This document shows, piece by piece, positions 50,401 to 58,400 of a DNA stretch of 64,000 nucleotides (positions are counted from its first letter, which is position 1; each line of letters starts with the position of its first letter). The notes under the pieces are model-generated. The model was not told the DNA's origin. It made no database searches and saw only the letters and a list, made by a program, of their open reading frames with translations. The translations under genes were made by a program, and so were the position numbers. Source of the DNA: an uncultured Burkholderiales bacterium (lineage in GTDB: Bacteria; Pseudomonadota; Gammaproteobacteria; Burkholderiales; Burkholderiaceae_C); the NCBI GenBank assembly GCA_937927685.1, contig CALBSC010000062.1, positions 45,274 to 109,273 on the forward strand, read 5' to 3'.

Positions 50401-51041
50401 ATGGTTTTCATGCCCGACCACAGGCCGGCAAAGCGGCTCAAGGCCAAGCCGTGCACCCCGAAGTCCAGGACTTCCTGCACGCTGGCCGGGAAGAATACCG
50501 GCGTGCCGCAGGCCTTGAAGATGTGGTCGCTCTGGTGCGCCACCGTGCTGCTCTTGGCCACATGGTCGTCACCCGCAACGGCCAGCACACCGCCCCAGGG
50601 GGTGGTGCCTGCCATGTTGGCGTGTTTGAACACATCCGAGCAACGGTCCACGCCCGGGCCCTTGCCGTACCAGATGCCAAACACCCCATCGAAGCGGTTG
50701 CTGCCGGGCGGTGCAAAGCCCAGTTGCTGCGTGCCCCACAAGGCGGTGGCGGCCAGCTCTTCGTTCACGCCCGGCTGGAACACGATGTGCTGCGCCTGCA
50801 GGTACTTGCGGGCTTTCCACAAGGCCTGGTCGTAGCCGCCCAGGGGCGAGCCGCGGTAGCCGCTGATGAAGCCGGCCGTGTTCTTGCCCGCCAGGGCGTC
50901 GCGCTGGCGTTGCAGCATGGGCAGTTTCACCAGGGCCTGTACGCCGCTCATGAAGGCGCGGCCCACGTCGAGCGAGTATTTGTCGTCGAGCGTGACGGTT
51001 TCCAGGGCCTGACGGATGTGTTCGGGCAAGGGCGCGTTCAT
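47469..51041 (-). CDS. Indolepyruvate ferredoxin oxidoreductase family protein (fused alpha/beta)
   Basis: A 1190-residue fusion. The N-terminal part carries the pyrimidine-side TPP domain (GYRGSPLGGYDQALWKA), the middle the TPP pyrophosphate site (CSGCPHNTSTK, GDGTYFHSG) and cysteine clusters CEGCGDCSDQSNC and CNKDTSCLKGFC, then a gamma domain (VAGVGGTGVITIGQLLGMAAHIEG) and a C-terminal region of unknown function. These enzymes oxidatively decarboxylate aryl- or indole-pyruvates with ferredoxin. The start is set at MNAPLPEHIRQ, preceded by a strong GGAGGAAC site. It follows mltA after 129 bases. Confidence 0.92.
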   Translation of the reverse strand: MNAPLPEHIRQALETVTLDDKYSLDVGRAFMSGVQALVKLPMLQRQRDALAGKNTAGFISGYRGSPLGGYDQALWKARKYLQAQHIVFQPGVNEELAATALWGTQQLGFAPPGSNRFDGVFGIWYGKGPGVDRCSDVFKHANMAGTTPWGGVLAVAGDDHVAKSSTVAHQSDHIFKACGTPVFFPASVQEVLDFGVHGLALSRFAGLWSGMKTIQEIVESSATAMIDPERVQVVIPDFEMPPGGLHIRWPDDALTQEARMFQFKWYAALAYIRANRLNHDVISGPNDRFGLIASGKAYNDTRQALLDLGLDDATCQRLGIRLHKVGVVWPLEPQSTQAFARGLQEILVVEEKRQFIEYQIKEELYNWPDAQRPRVLGKFNETDGDLTGGEWSIPNPTSQTLLRPNHELNPPLIAQAIATRLKKLGLDADTTARIDAHLALIRAKEQSLQVIDIKAERQPWFCSGCPHNTSTKVPEGSRAMAGIGCHFMSVWMDRSTVGFTQMGGEGVPWVGQQPFCNDTHVFANIGDGTYFHSGLLAIRQSIAAGVNITYKILYNDAVAMTGGQPVGERPEGHTPVQIAQSMRAEGAQKITIVTDEPDKYEGVRDLPAGIEIQHRDRLDAIQREFREIKGCTVILYDQTCATEKRRRRKRGTLVDPALRVVINEAVCEGCGDCSDQSNCMSVEPLETDFGRKRTINQSTCNKDTSCLKGFCPSFITVEGGQLKKKAKAQAASPFTLGALPDPTLPSTLQPWGAVVAGVGGTGVITIGQLLGMAAHIEGRGIVTQDSAGLAQKGGSTWAHVYIADRQEDIRTTRVSMAAADLIIGCDPIVSASKETVQRMRAGRTRVALNGYSTPTAAFVKNGAWQNPAEACVHDIGQAIGSDANPTNLGVFDANAVATQLMGDSIFINPMILGYAWQRGWIPLGRESLLRAIELNDVAVEHNKQAFEWGRQCAHDWSRVQAVLKPAQVMQFKQRDTVETLVERRAGFLVDYQHAAYAQTYRDFVARVQQAEAATGKTSLSEAVARNLFKLMAYKDEYEVARLHSDPAFQARLREQFEGDFQLKFHLAPPLLAKTNERGELVKQTYGPWMLSVFGWLARFKGLRGTALDIFGKTEERHTERALIQDYRASIEEVLRSLNADNHALAVDIARLPDQIKGYGHVKARHLAKVRPQWGRLMQTWRDPSRQTQAA

Positions 51042-51170
51042 GAGGTTCCTCCAGAGGCGGAGTGTAGGCGGTGTGCGTGGGGCGGTGTCAAGCCAACGTG
51101 GCACACCCCTGCAGGGGCGGGGAGGCCGCCGTGCCGCTGCTCGCCCGTGCCCGCCAAACCGGCCCGGTGT

Positions 51171-52355
51171 TCACGGTTTGGGAATGGCCGCCGCCTTGGG
51201 CCACAGCACCCACAGGCGCAAGGGTTGGCGCAAGCGACCGGCCAGTTGTCCGGCCGCCTCGCCGGTGCCGGCGAAATAGTCCGCGCGAACGGCGCCCACG
51301 ATGGCGCTGCCGGTGTCTTGCGCCACCACCAGCTTCTGCAGGCGCTGGGCCGGGCCCTCGGAGTGCAGCCAGACCGGCGTGGCGTAGGGGATGCTGGTCG
51401 GGTCCACGGCGATCGAGCGGCCCGAGGTCAGGGGCACGCCCTGGGCCCCGCGTGGGCCCTGGGTGGGGTCTGGCAAGGCCTCTTCGCGAAAGAAGATGTA
51501 GCGCGGGTTGACGGCCAGCAGTTCGCGCGTGCGCTGGGGGTTGGCCGCGATCCAGGCCTTGATGCCGGGCCAGGTGGCGTCACGCGTGAGGTTCTGGTCC
51601 AGCAGCCAGCGGCCGATGCTCTGGTAGGGCTGCTCGTTGGAGCCCGCGAAGGCCAACCGGACCGTGTTCGCACGGCCATCGGGCTCTTGCAGGCGCAACC
51701 GTCCCGAGCCCTGGATGTGCAGCACCATGGCGTCCACCGGATCGGCCAGCCAGGCGATTTCGCGCCCGCGCAGCGCTTCTTGTGCTGCGGGCAATGCGTC
51801 GATCTCCGCACGGCTGTACCAGGGCCGGCCCGCGCGGCGCGCTGCGTCCAGGGCGGCCGGCAACGCATGCAAGGGCACCTCGAATCCGGGTCGACGGGTT
51901 CGGGAGGCCTCGAACACTGGTTCGTAGTAACTGGTGAGCAGTCCGTTGGCCTGCCCGTCCAGGCTCTCGACCCGGTAGGGCTGCAGCTGGCTCATCAGCC
52001 AGTTGCGTTGCTCGGGGGCATCGGCAATGCTCAGACGGCGCAGGTCCGGGCACAGCGGCGCAAACACCTGACTGGGCCGCTGGCAATTGGTCAACAAAGC
52101 CTCCCAGGCTTCATGCAGCAGGTCTGCGGACCAGCCCGGCAGTTCGTCCCAGGCACTCGTCACCCAGCGGCTTTTGCTGCCCGTTGCCAGTGGCGGCGGT
52201 GCAGTGGGCGCCGGGCTGGTGACCACCGGAGCGGGGCGCGGCACCGACCCGGAAGGGGGGGATTCAGGCGCCGGGGAACGCACCGGCGCGCTCGAACACG
52301 CCACCAGGCTGCCTACAATCGCCCAGCCCAACCATCGCCACAAGAGGAGTTGCAT
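51171..52355 (-). CDS. mltA: Membrane-bound lytic murein transglycosylase A
   Basis: A 394-residue outer-membrane lipoprotein that cleaves peptidoglycan glycan strands. The lipobox is LVAC in GSLVACSS after a short hydrophobic segment; a Pro-rich linker follows, then the MltA domain (GLLTSYYEPVFEASR, VLHIQGSGRLRL, FAGSNEQPYQSIGRWL) and the 3D domain with catalytic-type Asp in VVAQDTGSAIVGAVRADYF. The ATG at MQLLLWRWLGW shares two bases with the ATG of the divergent small gene. Its ribosome-binding site (AAGG) lies inside that gene. Confidence 0.94.
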   Translation of the reverse strand: MQLLLWRWLGWAIVGSLVACSSAPVRSPAPESPPSGSVPRPAPVVTSPAPTAPPPLATGSKSRWVTSAWDELPGWSADLLHEAWEALLTNCQRPSQVFAPLCPDLRRLSIADAPEQRNWLMSQLQPYRVESLDGQANGLLTSYYEPVFEASRTRRPGFEVPLHALPAALDAARRAGRPWYSRAEIDALPAAQEALRGREIAWLADPVDAMVLHIQGSGRLRLQEPDGRANTVRLAFAGSNEQPYQSIGRWLLDQNLTRDATWPGIKAWIAANPQRTRELLAVNPRYIFFREEALPDPTQGPRGAQGVPLTSGRSIAVDPTSIPYATPVWLHSEGPAQRLQKLVVAQDTGSAIVGAVRADYFAGTGEAAGQLAGRLRQPLRLWVLWPKAAAIPKP

Positions 52356-52566
52356 GACCTTGATTCTGCTTGAAGTCCTGGGCGCGGGCTTGTTGCTGGT
52401 GCTGATCGTGTGGTGGACCATGTTCAGCGGCCGTGAGGGTGGTGAACTCCCGCAGGATGACCCGACCCAGACCCCGCCCCGCCCCGATGTCGCCGCGGGC
52501 GCCGCGGGCGACGAAACGCCTGCGCATCCGCCGGGACCGTCCGGTCCCGCCGACCCCAAGCGCTGA
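52354..52566 (+). CDS. Small single-pass membrane protein, unknown function
   Basis: A 70-residue peptide: an N-terminal hydrophobic helix (LLEVLGAGLLLVLIVWWTMF) followed by an acidic, Pro-rich tail (GELPQDDPTQTPPRPD...PSGPADPKR) predicted outside the bilayer. I do not recognise a named family. GAGGAG lies six bases before the ATG, which supports it as a real gene. Its start codon overlaps that of mltA on the other strand, so its ribosome-binding site is inside mltA. It is convergent with the response regulator, with a GC-rich palindrome between. Confidence 0.65.
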   Translation: MTLILLEVLGAGLLLVLIVWWTMFSGREGGELPQDDPTQTPPRPDVAAGAAGDETPAHPPGPSGPADPKR

Positions 52567-52579
52567 CAGGGGGTGCCCC

Positions 52580-52597
52580 GTCCCGCCCGGGCGGGAC
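52580..52597. repeat. 18-bp GC palindrome between convergent genes
   Basis: GTCCCGCCC followed immediately by GGGCGGGAC forms a perfect palindrome after the small membrane protein gene. It could form a stable hairpin at the transcript 3' end, but no T-tract follows. Confidence 0.55.
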
Positions 52598-52664
52598 ATC
52601 TGCCCGCGTGCAGAGGTCGGTCAGCGGGGTCAAGTTGGTCACAGCGGCAGACCCCCGGCACGTG

Positions 52665-53297
52665 TCAGCCCCCTTCGCCACGCAGCAAATTGGCCAGTTC
52701 CACGGCCGATTTGACCTGCATCTTGTCAAACACCCGCGCGCGGTGCACTTCGACGGTTCGCACGCTGATATCGAGCTGATCGGCGATCAGCTTGTTGGGC
52801 AAGCCATCAATGACCCGTCGCATCACATCGCGTTCGCGCTCGGTCAGCTCTTGCAGGCGCAGCTCCAGGGTTTGCCGCAACTGCCGGGCTTGCAAGGTGT
52901 CGGCCGAGCGCTGCAAGGCACGCTCGATGCGGTCCACCAGGGCGTTGTCCGAAAACGGCTTCTCGCAAAAATCGTGAGCGCCCCGCTGCACCGCATCCAC
53001 GGCGGTGGGCACGTCGGCATGGCCCGTCAGAAAGATCACCGGCAATACCGGCAGCAAGCCGCGCCCGATCAGCACCTCGAACAAGGCCAGCCCGCTCATG
53101 CCCGGCATGCGCACATCCAGCAGCAGGCAGCTCGGGTCCTGGGGTTGCCAGGGCTCGGGGTGGTCATGCAAAAACGCTTCGGCGCTGTCGTAGCTTTGGC
53201 TGGGCAGCCGGCGCGAGCGCAGCAGCCAGGCGAGTGCATCACGCACGCCTGCGTCATCGTCAATGATGGTGACCAGGGCGGATTGGGTGGGTTGCAT
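52665..53297 (-). CDS. FixJ/NarL-type response regulator
   Basis: A 210-residue regulator. The receiver domain has the phospho-acceptor Asp in LLLDVRMPGMSG, Thr in FLTGHAD and Lys in FCEKPF; the LuxR-type helix-turn-helix is at the C-terminus (LTERERDVMRRVIDGLPNKLIADQL). The receiver style matches FixJ/TtrR/DctR regulators of kinases in the same operon. Eleven bases separate it from the kinase gene, which is its evident partner. Target genes are unknown. Confidence 0.9.
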   Translation of the reverse strand: MQPTQSALVTIIDDDAGVRDALAWLLRSRRLPSQSYDSAEAFLHDHPEPWQPQDPSCLLLDVRMPGMSGLALFEVLIGRGLLPVLPVIFLTGHADVPTAVDAVQRGAHDFCEKPFSDNALVDRIERALQRSADTLQARQLRQTLELRLQELTERERDVMRRVIDGLPNKLIADQLDISVRTVEVHRARVFDKMQVKSAVELANLLRGEGG

Positions 53298-53308
53298 CCG
53301 AGGTTCTC

Positions 53309-55429
53309 TCAGGCCGAGGTGGGCGTCAGCGCGTCGTGCGAAGGCGCCGCACCGGCAGCGGTTCGGGAGGCCGAGGCGGGCAGGTCCGGGGACGGACTGC
53401 CGGTGGCCACGCTCAGGGTGAAATCAAACACGGTGCCCCGCGGGGTGTTGGGCCGGTGGCCCAGGTAGCCGCCGTGCTGTTCCACCACCGTGCGGCACAG
53501 GCTCAGGCCCAGGCCCATGCCTTCGCGCTTGGTGGTGAAAAACGGGTTGAACAACTGCGCCGAGACGTCGTCTGAAATGCCGGGACCGACATCGGCCACC
53601 TCGAACATCAGCCACTGCTGGTGTGCATTGGAGGCCGCGGGCAGGACGCGGAAACTCAGCTGGCGCACCTGCTGGGCCAGAGGAATTTCCGCCATGGCCT
53701 GCATGGCGTTGCGCGCCAGGTTGAGCAGCACCTGTTCGACCATGGTGCGGTCGCACAGCACCGGGGGCAGATGGTCGGGACAGTCGATCCGCACCTGCAC
53801 CGCGAGTTTGCGCGCTTGCAGGTGCACCAGGGGCAGCACGCTGTCGAGCAACTCGCGTGGGGTGACCTGCTCGTGCGCATGGTCGCGCCGGCGCACGAAG
53901 TCATGCACGCTCTTGATGACCTGCCCGGCGCGTTCTGCCTGCCGGGCGATGCGTGTCATGGCCTCTTGGAGGCTTTGTTGCAACTCATCGCGATCGGTGT
54001 GGCTGTGGCTGGCGTCGAACAGGTTGAGGCTGCCGGTGGCGTAGCTGGCAATGGCCGCCAGGGGCTGATTCAACTCATGGCTCAGCAACGAGGCCATCTC
54101 GCCCACGGTGGCCAGGCGTGCGGTGGCCTGCAGCCGGTCCAGCGAGGCGCGCGACAACTCCTCCACGCGCCGTTGTTCGGAGATGTCGAGCACCGCGCTC
54201 ATCCACCCGGTCTGCTTGCCCATGGCGTTGATGAGCGGGGCTTCAAAGATCAGCACCTGAAAGCGCTCGCCGCTCTTGCGGATGAACACCGACTCCACTC
54301 CTTCACGAGGGGGCGCATTGCCGGCCAGGCGCAGCGCCTGCCGCTGCCCGTATTCGGTGAACATTTCGGGCGGCCAGTAGGGGGCGGGAATGCCATGGCC
54401 CAGCAATTCGTGCGATTCAAAGCCGACCATTTCGCAAAAGGCCGGGTTCACGTAGGTGATGCGACCTTTGAGGTCGCGTGCGCGCAAGCCCGTCACCAGG
54501 GAGTCTTCCATGGCCTTGCGAAAGGCCAGCGCATCGGCCAGGTCCGACTCGACACGCTGGCGCCGGCGCATGTCGCGCCCCAGCATCACCAGCACCGAGC
54601 CCAGGGCGATCGCCAGGGCCGTGACCAGGGCGGGCAGGAGGTTGGGCGTCAGCGCGGGGGCGGCGTGCCAACGGTCCACGCGCACCACCAGGGTGTTGCC
54701 CGGCAGGTCCAGCAATTGCTGGGTGCTGAAAATCCGGCTGCCTTCGCGCAAACTGCCTTGGGTGGCCAGGCGTGTGCCATCGGCCTCGGTGAAGGACACT
54801 TGCTGGCGTTGCACCAGGGCCGAGGGCACCATCTGAAACAGCATGTCGTTGAGCGAATAGCTGGCGACCAGATACCCCGCCACGCGACCACTGTCCAGGT
54901 GGGGCAGGCACAGCTCCATCACCTCCAGGCCTTGTCCTTCCTTCGTCGAGATGTAGTTGCTGCGCGAATAGCCCGGACCCCGTTGACGCTGGGCCACGGA
55001 ACAGGCCGCCTGGACCTCGGGCTGCGACATGCTGCGGCCATAGCGGGCAAACACGGGCGCCCGGAAGGTCGAGTCTGCGGCCTGCAACACCTGCAAGTCC
55101 GCATCGCGCCACTCCAGCCGGACCCATTCGCGGTGCTGCCGCAGCAATTTGGTGGCTTCCTGTGCCCAGGCGGCGGGCGAGGGGTCCTGGGCCGGCAGGG
55201 ATTGCAGCGCTTGCAGCGACTGCACGTTGCGTTGCAAGGCGGTGCGGATGTCGTTGACGGCATCCACGCCATCGCGGTCGAGTTGCTCCTGCACCTGGCT
55301 GATCTCGTAGCGGCTGGCCAGCCACACCAGCGTGCCCAGCATGGTGATCACCAGCAGCACCAGCAGGCCCCACAACCCCCAGCGACGGCTCACGGCAAGT
55401 GACGACCAGCGAGACTGCCAGCGGTTCAC
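53309..55429 (-). CDS. Membrane sensor histidine kinase with PAS domain
   Basis: A 706-residue kinase. N-terminal helix (LWGLLVLLVITMLGTLVWLA), a roughly 200-residue periplasmic sensor domain, a second helix (PALVTALAIALGSVLVML), a PAS domain (FRKAMEDSLVTGLRARDLKG...), then HisKA with SHELNQPLAAIA (phospho-His) and the HATPase N, G and F boxes (NLARNAMQAM, DVGPGISDDV, GMGLGLSLC). It belongs to the DctB/TtrS-like group. The start is a GTG that overlaps the yhdP stop (GTGA), coupling it to yhdP. Ligand unknown. Confidence 0.9.
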   Translation of the reverse strand: MNRWQSRWSSLAVSRRWGLWGLLVLLVITMLGTLVWLASRYEISQVQEQLDRDGVDAVNDIRTALQRNVQSLQALQSLPAQDPSPAAWAQEATKLLRQHREWVRLEWRDADLQVLQAADSTFRAPVFARYGRSMSQPEVQAACSVAQRQRGPGYSRSNYISTKEGQGLEVMELCLPHLDSGRVAGYLVASYSLNDMLFQMVPSALVQRQQVSFTEADGTRLATQGSLREGSRIFSTQQLLDLPGNTLVVRVDRWHAAPALTPNLLPALVTALAIALGSVLVMLGRDMRRRQRVESDLADALAFRKAMEDSLVTGLRARDLKGRITYVNPAFCEMVGFESHELLGHGIPAPYWPPEMFTEYGQRQALRLAGNAPPREGVESVFIRKSGERFQVLIFEAPLINAMGKQTGWMSAVLDISEQRRVEELSRASLDRLQATARLATVGEMASLLSHELNQPLAAIASYATGSLNLFDASHSHTDRDELQQSLQEAMTRIARQAERAGQVIKSVHDFVRRRDHAHEQVTPRELLDSVLPLVHLQARKLAVQVRIDCPDHLPPVLCDRTMVEQVLLNLARNAMQAMAEIPLAQQVRQLSFRVLPAASNAHQQWLMFEVADVGPGISDDVSAQLFNPFFTTKREGMGLGLSLCRTVVEQHGGYLGHRPNTPRGTVFDFTLSVATGSPSPDLPASASRTAAGAAPSHDALTPTSA

Positions 55430-58400
55430 GGCCCCACCTTTTTCACCTGCGGGTCGCTCCAGCTGCCGCTCACATGGAACTCCTGCGTGTTGGCCTTGAC
55501 CAGCGGGCGGCTGAGGAAATACTGCGCCAGATAGCTGGTCAGGCCCAGCATCGGGTTGACCGTGCCATAAAAGAGCGAGGCCGTACCGGCGTTGAACTCG
55601 GGCACCACCACCACCTTGATGTCTTGCGTCTCGTGCGCGATGTCCGCTCGGCCTTCCATCAACACGGCGGCGTTCACACCTTTCATCTGCAGGTTGTTGG
55701 TGTGGGCCATGCCTTGCTGGATGACCACGTCCCCCCGGAACGAGTCAAAGGCAAAGCCTTCGCTGAACACGTCACGGAAATCCAGCATCAGACGTCGTGG
55801 CAGGGCTTGCAGGTTGAGCACGCCAAACAGCCGTGCCGCGCCGGGTTCGGTCTTGAGGAACTGTCCGCGTTCGATCTGCATGTTGAACTGTCCACTCATG
55901 CTGGCGTAGTCCGGCGACAGGGGCGATCCGCCCCAGCCCACTTGCCCCGCCAGCTTGCCCTTGCCCTGTCGCACCAGCCCGGGTGAACCCAGACGACCCA
56001 GCAGGTCGCCGGCATCCTGCACCTCCAGCGTGAAGTCGAGCTGGGTGCGCCGCTGCGCCAGAGGCCCCGAGGGCAGCCAGTTGCCCCGCGCGGTGAAGGT
56101 GGCATCAGGGTTGCTGAGGTTGAGCTTGTTGAGTTGCCACTCCCGCTGGCCCTGGGCATTGGCGCGGTTGACGGCATCGATCTCGGCGCGGCCCAGCCGC
56201 TTGCCCTTGAGTTCCAGGTCGTTCACGACGATGTCCAGCGCGGGCATCGAGGTGGGTTGATCGCCGAGCAGCGTGTCGACCTGCGAGACCACGCTGGGAG
56301 GAATGACCAGCCGCGCCAGCCGTGCATAGAGCCGGGCGGGTTGTGCGTTGCTGGCAGGACGGTATTCGCTGTAGCCGTTGAGTTCATCCGCGCTCAAGGT
56401 GGCGCGCCACAAATCCCCTTGGCGCGTGGCCCCCACCACCAGGTTATGCAGGGTCCGGCCTTCGCTGGTGACGCGTTGCGCTGACAGGGCCACCGCACCG
56501 GGCATGAGGTCCTGGGGCGAATCGCTCCCGCCCCCGCTGCGCTCGCCAGCGGGTCCCGTGCCGGAGGCGACTGCGGTCGTGCCCAGCTTGTTCAGCCAGG
56601 GAGACCACTGGTCGAGGTTGAGCTCCTCAAAGCGCGCATTCAGCCCCAGGCCTTCGCTGGGCAGCACCACCGCGGGCGCGGCGTCCGGGCTGAGTGCGAT
56701 GCCACCACGAAGCAGCCGTGAGGGTGTTGCGCCAATGTCGCGCACGAGGTGCGCCCGGACCACGGTGCCGAGGGACAGCTGAAACTGATCCTGCCAGCGC
56801 GAGGCGGCCGCGCCCCGGGACTCGGGGGTCAGCCCATAGTCGAGGCGAAAGGCTTGCGTGCTGTCGGCGCTCTTGCCCAACGGCGCGGGTGCTTGCAGCG
56901 ACAGCCCTTGCAGGTTGCTGGTGACGACAAGATCCGGCAGGCCCTGGCGCCATTGCATCACCGCGGTGTAACTCGCGCCGCCTTCCATGAGTGCCCAGAG
57001 GCGGGTGGCGGCTTGCCAGTCGCGGTGCTGGCGCAGGCCGTCTGCGCTGGCATAGCCCTGGATGCGCAGTTGCAGCGGTGGCTCGGTGGCCGAGGGTGTC
57101 CAGCGCAGCCCCCCTTCCAGCCGCGCTTCGCCACCCAGCAAACGCCCCTGCACACCTTGCACCACCAACCCGGTCTCGCTGAATTGCACCGTGCCACGCA
57201 CCCGCTGCAGGCTCGGCACTTGCGGCATGAGCGCGAGGTCGTTGCCACCCAAGACCAGTTGGCCCGAGGCCCGCGTTTGATCCAGATGGTTCAGGGGCAG
57301 GCTCAGGCGCAACTTCAGATCGGTGGATCCGGTGCCGCTGGACTTGTCCAGCACTTGGGACACCACGCGGCTCAGGCCGGGCGTCTGCATCAGTCGCAGC
57401 GCCTCATTGAGCGGACCGCGTGCGTCGCCGCGGACCTCGACCACGGGGTCGGCGAGGTGCGGGATGGAGGCGTCCAGGCCGCTCCAGGCCAGCGAGGGGG
57501 CACCGACAAGACGGGCCCTGGCCGCCTTGACATGCAAGCTGTCGCGCTCGATCAGCAAGTCGCCACTCAACTCGGTGAGGGCGGGCCAGTCGGGTGCGGC
57601 GGCTGGGCCAGGCACGGGCCCCGGCACGTAGGCATAGGTGACCCGGTTGAGTTGAGCGCTGACCCGAAACTCGCCCTGCTGCGCCTGCACAAAGGGGAAC
57701 TGCTCCAGGTTGCCACGCACCCGCAACTTCACGTTGTCGGCACTGCCTTGCTTGAGCGAGTCCCGCAAGTAGTGCCTCACCCGCTCAGGCAAGGCGCTCG
57801 GCAAATAGCGGGCGACCTGCCGCGCATCCAGGCGCTTGAGGGTGGATTGCAAATCCAGCATTGCGCCGGTTTGCCCGTTGGTCGGGCTGGTCCAGGTCAG
57901 TTGCACCTCACCTTGCAACTCGGCGTTGCTGAGTTTGCCGTTCGCCACCTGCACTTGCCAGCCCGTGCGTTCACGCTTCCAGCTCAGGTCAGCCGCCAGC
58001 GCCTGCACCGGCACCAGCGGCTCTTCCAGCCAGGCGGGCAGCTGCAGGTTGCCGTTTGCCATCTGCAACTGGGCTGTCCCGCCGTCCTGCGAGGCATCAA
58101 ACTTCACCTGCAGGCCCTGCACGCCCGGCCACGCCGGTTGGCCCTGGGCCACCTTGCCGCTCAAACTCTGCAGTGACAGACCTTGCACCTGGCCTTGCAC
58201 GCGGTAGTGGTCCAGGGATGGCCAGCGCCCCTGCCACTGACCCTTGAGGTCTCGCACCACGCCTTGCAGTTGGCGCGTTTGCAAGGCCTGTATCCAGCTG
58301 CGGTCCGAAGAGACCAGCGCGGCGGTCTCCAGCAGGCCATCCAGATCCAGCCGGTCGATCTGCCATTCGCCCCGCTCGGGTTGGGCCTCCTGCGCGGGTG

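Noticed and set aside
51104..51116. CCCCTGCAGGGG palindrome between mltA and the oxidoreductase
   Set aside because: Too short and GC-rich to call an operator or terminator; no T-tract and chance occurrence is likely at this GC content.
48855..52373. An 1172-codon open frame on the plus strand opposite the oxidoreductase and mltA
   Set aside because: It lies wholly antisense to two well-supported genes and its translation shows no recognisable domain. In GC-rich DNA the antisense of a strongly biased gene often lacks stops.
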